Source: an uncultured Ignavibacteriales bacterium (GTDB lineage Bacteria > Bacteroidota > Ignavibacteria > Ignavibacteriales > Ignavibacteriaceae). Taken from it: DNA of 9,933 nucleotides. The notes beneath the pieces were generated by a model. The model made no database searches, was not told the DNA's origin, and saw nothing but the letters and a program-made list of their open reading frames with translations. Every line of letters begins with the position of its first letter. Position 1 is the stretch's first letter. Shown here one piece after another: positions 6,629 through 9,933 of the stretch. Both the position numbers and the translations under genes were made by a program. The stretch lies in NCBI GenBank assembly GCA_913053915.1, contig CAJXGP010000040.1:1-9933 (forward strand), written 5' to 3'.

Positions 6629-7336
6629 TTAGCTTTTGGTTAACTGTAAGGATAAAATTTCTTCTTTTTGAAGATTTAATATTTCGTCATAATTAAAAAC
6701 TTCCCGGAAATGCTTTAAAAGTTTTGCTTTTACTTCGGGAATTTCTATTTGCTTGTTTAATTCTCCGTCAATAGAAGTTACCTCTTTGTCGGCAATACCG
6801 CATGGTATAATTCCATTAAATAATGATAAATCCGTGTCGACATTAAAGGCAAATCCGTGCATAGTGATCCATCTGCTTATTTTAATTCCGATTGCTGCAA
6901 TTTTTCTATTTTCAATCCATACTCCGGTATATTTTGAGTCGCGTATTCCCGTTAATTTATATTCCGCGCAGGTTCTTATTATAACTTCTTCAAGTGCCCT
7001 TAAATATTTATGAGTATCTTTTTGCCATTCTTCTAATTTGATGATAGGATAACCAACTATTTGTCCCGGTCCGTGATAAGTAATATCTCCTCCCCGATCA
7101 ATATCATAGACGGAAATTTTATTTTTATCAAGATATTCTTTTGAACTGATTAAATGTTTTTTATCGGCGGTTCTCCCAAGAGTATAAGTATTCGGATGTT
7201 CCAACATATAAAAAACATCCGAAATTTCTTCATGATAGACAAATTCAGAAGTTTTTCTTTGAAGCTCCCATGCTTCTTTATAATCTATTAATCCTAAATC
7301 GCAATAAGTTAACACTCTGCTTTTTTTTCCAACCAA
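6629..7336 (-). CDS. lipB: Octanoyltransferase (lipoyl-protein ligase B)
   Basis: LipB moves octanoate from octanoyl-acyl carrier protein to the lipoyl-domain lysine of E2, the first step of lipoate assembly. The family signature RGGDITYHGPGQ is at residues 81-92. The catalytic pair is visible as Lys152 (AAIGIK) and Cys179 (IIPCGI). HGFAFNVD (160-167) is also conserved. Length of 235 residues is usual. No ATG is available before residue 44, which would delete conserved sequence; the best start is TTG at 7336, with AGGAG at 7348-7352, 11 nt upstream. It follows lpdA by 74 bp with no terminator seen, and precedes E1 by 16 bp. Lying inside the dehydrogenase operon, it is presumably made together with its target. 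Confidence 0.95.
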   Translation of the reverse strand: MVGKKSRVLTYCDLGLIDYKEAWELQRKTSEFVYHEEISDVFYMLEHPNTYTLGRTADKKHLISSKEYLDKNKISVYDIDRGGDITYHGPGQIVGYPIIKLEEWQKDTHKYLRALEEVIIRTCAEYKLTGIRDSKYTGVWIENRKIAAIGIKISRWITMHGFAFNVDTDLSLFNGIIPCGIADKEVTSIDGELNKQIEIPEVKAKLLKHFREVFNYDEILNLQKEEILSLQLTKS

Positions 7337-7347
7337 AATTAAAATTT

Positions 7348-7352
7348 CTCCT
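7348..7352 (-). promoter_or_regulatory. Ribosome binding site supporting the TTG start of lipB
   Basis: AGGAG on the minus strand is 11 nt before TTG (7336) and 8 nt before an in-frame ATT. The TTG is preferred because ATT starts are very rare. The longer spacing and weak start codon may lower LipB synthesis, which is acceptable for a catalytic cofactor enzyme. Confidence 0.55.
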
Positions 7353-7410
7353 GAATAATATTAAACATCTCATAAACACATAAGATCAATGAAACTTTTT
7401 CTCCGGCTCA

Positions 7411-8814
7411 TTAAATATGAATTGCTTCTCCGTAAGCAACTCCCGCAGCTTCCATAATAGATTCTGCAAGGGTCGGATGAGCATGTACAGTTTTAATGAT
7501 CGATTCACCGGTAGCTTCAAGTGATTTTGCTAAAGTAGCCTCGGCAATTAATTCAGTTGCCTCTGCCCCAATAATATGAACTCCCAAAATTTCGCCGTAT
7601 TTTGAATCAAAAATAAACTTAACAAAACCTTCCCGTTCTCCGATAGCAAAAGCTTTACCGCTTGCGGCAAACGGAAATTTACCGATTCTTATTTTATAGC
7701 CTGCCTCTTTTGCTTTTTCTTCCGTTAAACCAACGCTGGCAACTTGAGGTTGACAATAAGTACATCCGGGAATATTTTCATAATTTATATCCGGAACTTT
7801 CAAACCTTTGATTTTTTCCACGCAATGAATTCCTTCATGCGATGCAACATGTGCCAACCAAGGTGGTCCTATTACATCACCGATGGCATAAATTCCTTTA
7901 ACATTAGTTTCATAAGTTGACTTATTGACTTTTATATGATTTTTGTAAATCTCAACTCCCAATTCCTCTAAGCCGAATCCTTCTACATTACCGGTAACAC
8001 CGATGGCTTTTAGGACTTTATCGGCGGTCAATTTCTTCGTTTCTCCATTTATTCGAACTTTAACATAAACTTTGTTCCCTTTTACTTTTGCATCCTCGAC
8101 AGTAGCACTTGTATAAATTTCAATCCCACGTTTCTTAAAATTTTTCCTCAGAGTTTCCGAGACTTCCTTATCTTCTACAGGAAGAATTTGATCAAGCATT
8201 TCCAAAATGATAACCTTAGTTCCTAGGACCGAATAAAAATATGCAAATTCAATTCCTATAGCGCCTGCGCCTATTATAATCATTTCTTTAGGTTGTTCAG
8301 GCAAAATCATTGCTTCGGTACTTGTGATAATCATTTTTTTATCAACCGGAATGAAAGGAATCGTTTTCGGTCTAGCGCCTGTTGCAACAATAATATTATC
8401 CGCAACAACGGAATCGATTTTCTCCCCGTTTTTATCAAATATATCGAGTTGTTTTTTGGAAACAAACTTCCCGAATCCTCGCAGCCTACCCACTTTGTTT
8501 TTCTTGATTAGTAATTCTACATTTTTTGTAATCCTATCGGAGATATCCCTGCTACGCTTAATTATTTTGCCAAAATCGAATTCCAGTCCGCTCACTTTAA
8601 TCCCAAAGTCCTGGGAATGATTTTTCATTGCATCGTAGATTTCAGCATTCTTTAAGAGTGATTTTGTAGGAATACAACCCCAATTCAAACAAATTCCGCC
8701 TAGTTTATCTTTATCGATAACGGCTGTTTTAAATCCTAACTGTGCAGCACGGATAGCAGCTACATATCCGCCGGGACCTCCACCTAGTATTACAATATCA
8801 TATTTATTAGTCAT
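7411..8814 (-). CDS. lpdA: Dihydrolipoamide dehydrogenase (E3)
   Basis: E3 reoxidises the dihydrolipoyl arms of E2, passing electrons through FAD to NAD+. All expected parts are seen in 467 residues: FAD-binding GGGPGG (11-16); redox disulfide CLNWGC, Cys42 and Cys47; the NAD-binding GAGAIG around residue 190; a second FAD site ending in YAIGDV; and the C-terminal HPTLAE, with His446 and Glu451 as the catalytic dyad at the dimer interface. The ATG at 8814 has no clear Shine-Dalgarno sequence, a pattern also seen at higB. It is the first gene of the five-gene run, so the operon promoter probably lies upstream in 8815-9275, though no clean match is evident. E3 may also serve other lipoyl complexes in the cell. 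Confidence 0.96.
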   Translation of the reverse strand: MTNKYDIVILGGGPGGYVAAIRAAQLGFKTAVIDKDKLGGICLNWGCIPTKSLLKNAEIYDAMKNHSQDFGIKVSGLEFDFGKIIKRSRDISDRITKNVELLIKKNKVGRLRGFGKFVSKKQLDIFDKNGEKIDSVVADNIIVATGARPKTIPFIPVDKKMIITSTEAMILPEQPKEMIIIGAGAIGIEFAYFYSVLGTKVIILEMLDQILPVEDKEVSETLRKNFKKRGIEIYTSATVEDAKVKGNKVYVKVRINGETKKLTADKVLKAIGVTGNVEGFGLEELGVEIYKNHIKVNKSTYETNVKGIYAIGDVIGPPWLAHVASHEGIHCVEKIKGLKVPDINYENIPGCTYCQPQVASVGLTEEKAKEAGYKIRIGKFPFAASGKAFAIGEREGFVKFIFDSKYGEILGVHIIGAEATELIAEATLAKSLEATGESIIKTVHAHPTLAESIMEAAGVAYGEAIHI

Positions 8815-9015
8815 TTATAATCAATATCCATTTGATTGTTTTTTGAATAAGTTTAAATATAAATAACTAATCTCAAAAATGAAAATTGAATATTACCTTC
8901 GGCGACTAAAAATTGACCGGATAGTCATTATCTAATTAAAAAGAGTATCTCAGTTGAATGTTTCATAATTTTGTCTGATTACACATTCCTCATTGAGAAC
9001 TCGATTCGTCGGATG

Positions 9016-9034
9016 AAGCATGCTTTGCCGGCAA
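9016..9034. repeat. Two overlapping 10-bp palindromes
   Basis: AAGCATGCTT (9016-9025) and TTGCCGGCAA (9025-9034) are both perfect and share one base. They sit in a patch of about 45 bases noticeably richer in G and C than its surroundings. They could be a paired regulator site for the downstream operon or the remnant of a repeat element. No known regulator is recognised. Confidence 0.6.
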
Positions 9035-9079
9035 GACAGTCAATTAATAACTTATTTTCTTTCAATATTTCTTTACTCC

Positions 9080-9101
9080 GTGTAATAAAAAAAAATTACA
9101 C
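9080..9101. repeat. Hairpin GTGTAAT-A8-ATTACAC
   Basis: A perfect 7-bp inverted repeat surrounds a loop of eight A. The two arms are about 15 bp apart centre to centre, suiting a dimeric DNA-binding protein. It is some 270 bp upstream of lpdA. The homopolymer loop is not a normal terminator T-tract. Function unknown. Confidence 0.6.
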
Positions 9102-9275
9102 TCGACAGGCAAAAAATACAAGAATTTAGTTGTTAACTTCTATATAAGACCAGAATCTTAAGATAAAAATCAGTGGAAAAACAAGATTGGTTTTGCTTTA
9201 TTTCATTTCTGAATATTTTAATTAAATATTTTTTCGAGGATAAAAACGGTTTAAAAATATGAACCTTTATTCAAG

Positions 9276-9348
9276 TGGAGCTAGGGAGGCTCGAACTCCC
9301 GACCTCTTCATTGCGAACGAAGCGCTCTCCCAACTGAGCTATAGCCCC
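9276..9348 (-). tRNA. tRNA-Ala (anticodon CGC)
   Basis: The 73-nt minus-strand sequence folds into a full cloverleaf. The acceptor stem GGGGCTA/TAGCTCC contains the G3-U70 wobble that identifies alanine tRNAs. The D-arm is GCTC-AGTTGGGA-GAGC. The anticodon arm CTTCG-TTCGCAA-TGAAG gives anticodon CGC, reading GCG. The T-arm is GGGAG-TTCGAGC-CTCCC. The discriminator base is A73 and CCA is not encoded. An AAAACGTTTT palindrome touches the 5' end. A T-rich stretch follows the 3' end but no clear terminator hairpin is seen. Confidence 0.97.
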
Positions 9349-9933
9349 AAAACGTTTTAATGTGAAAACAATGAAAAATTCTTTTATTTAATTTCTGTAT
9401 TTATTGATTTAGAGTCAATAAAAATAAAAACCGGTTTATATTAAAAGTTAATTGAAATTTTTTAGTAAAAGAAGAAAAAGAGACTCCAAGAATCAATAAA
9501 TTAACAAATTAACGAATAAAATAAAAACTTAAGTGGTCTCTGATATGAAAAATAATGAAATAGCAAGTAAAAATTTTAATTGGTGTTTATCACAACCAAT
9601 AGAGCACAGTTAGAACTATTTAAATATCATACGGAAATAGCAAAGATCATAGCAAATCAATTATTCGAGAATCTAGTACATCAATAAACCGGAAGTAGAT
9701 ATAGTAGCGGATAAGCAATACTGGGAGCATAAAAATTGGAGATGAAAGTGTAAAAATGCGAATACCCGGGTTATATGATAAACCAACTTTCATTTCCATA
9801 TTTCACTTATTCTAAACTTATGATTATTGATAAATTACAATAAATGACAGCTATACTTTGCAATGTTCTTACGATAAATCACTTTAAAAAGTATAAAACA
9901 AGTGCTTGAGCTGTTAAATCTGCGTCTCTATTT
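9349..9933. other. AT-rich non-coding stretch after the tRNA
   Basis: No gene, RNA or repeat could be supported in these 585 bases. The minus-strand promoter for tRNA-Ala should lie in its first 80 bases; TTGACT (on the minus strand near 9413-9418) is a fair -35, but no clear -10 follows at the right distance. Short open stretches around 9545-9730 in different frames read like protein for 20-35 codons each but are broken by stops; they might be a decayed gene or chance. Confidence 0.5.

Larger units (their letters stand above)
8815..9275. other. Non-coding region between tRNA-Ala and lpdA
   Basis: No gene is recognised. The 150 bases before lpdA are very AT-rich and should hold the operon promoter; TTGAGA (near 8872) with TAAACT downstream is a poor match with short spacing. 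A GACTA/TAGTC repeat lies near 8907-8927. Farther out come a GC-richer patch with two adjoining 10-bp palindromes (9016-9034) and a hairpin with an A8 loop (9080-9101). Confidence 0.55.

Noticed and set aside
9212..9230. AATATTT/AAATATT repeat followed by T-run, as a terminator near the tRNA
   Set aside because: Entirely A and T, so a very weak stem, and its T-run lies on the strand opposite to tRNA transcription.
9545..9730. Short peptide-like open stretches in several frames, possibly a decayed gene
   Set aside because: Each is only 20-35 codons, frames do not join convincingly, and no family motif is seen.

Overview
The window is AT-rich DNA from a bacterium, probably of the Bacteroidota/Chlorobi/Ignavibacteria branch. 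That placement rests on three things: a single-chain 2-oxo acid dehydrogenase E1 (alpha and beta parts fused), starts that often lack a strong Shine-Dalgarno sequence, and the low GC content. It is an inference from gene architecture, not a proven assignment.

Left part (about 1-1400, plus strand): a short accessory region holds a toxin-first HigB/HigA toxin-antitoxin pair. The pair is framed by a 10-bp inverted repeat (CGTTAGGGGT at 224-233, ACCCCTAACG at 1103-1112). Just after higA lies a 71-nt foldable site with an RYYYAAC-like box, a GTTRRRY box, and a stem carrying one unpaired C in its 5' arm. Together these look like a mobile integron gene cassette (about 226-1169) bounded by attC-like sites, with no integrase in the window. 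A strong 71-bp palindrome (1318-1388) lies between the cassette and the convergent operon.

Centre (1610-8814, minus strand): five genes in one direction, in transcriptional order lpdA (E3), lipB, a fused E1 alpha-beta, E2 with two lipoyl domains, and lipA. They form a self-contained unit: E1-E2-E3 is a complete 2-oxo acid dehydrogenase complex. LipB and LipA make its cofactor, LipB placing octanoate on the E2 lipoyl lysines and LipA inserting the two sulfurs. E1 sequence features lean toward the branched-chain (BCKDH-like) family, but the true 2-oxo acid substrate cannot be fixed from sequence.

Right part (8815-9933): mostly non-coding, with a clear tRNA-Ala gene (anticodon CGC) on the minus strand at 9276-9348. 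Upstream of lpdA are several palindromes of unknown role. I see no convincing gene after the tRNA.

I do not see an obviously new enzymatic system. The items most worth a second look are the putative higBA cassette with attC-like ends, the 71-bp palindrome, and the GDG-to-GEG change in the thiamine diphosphate motif of the fused E1.
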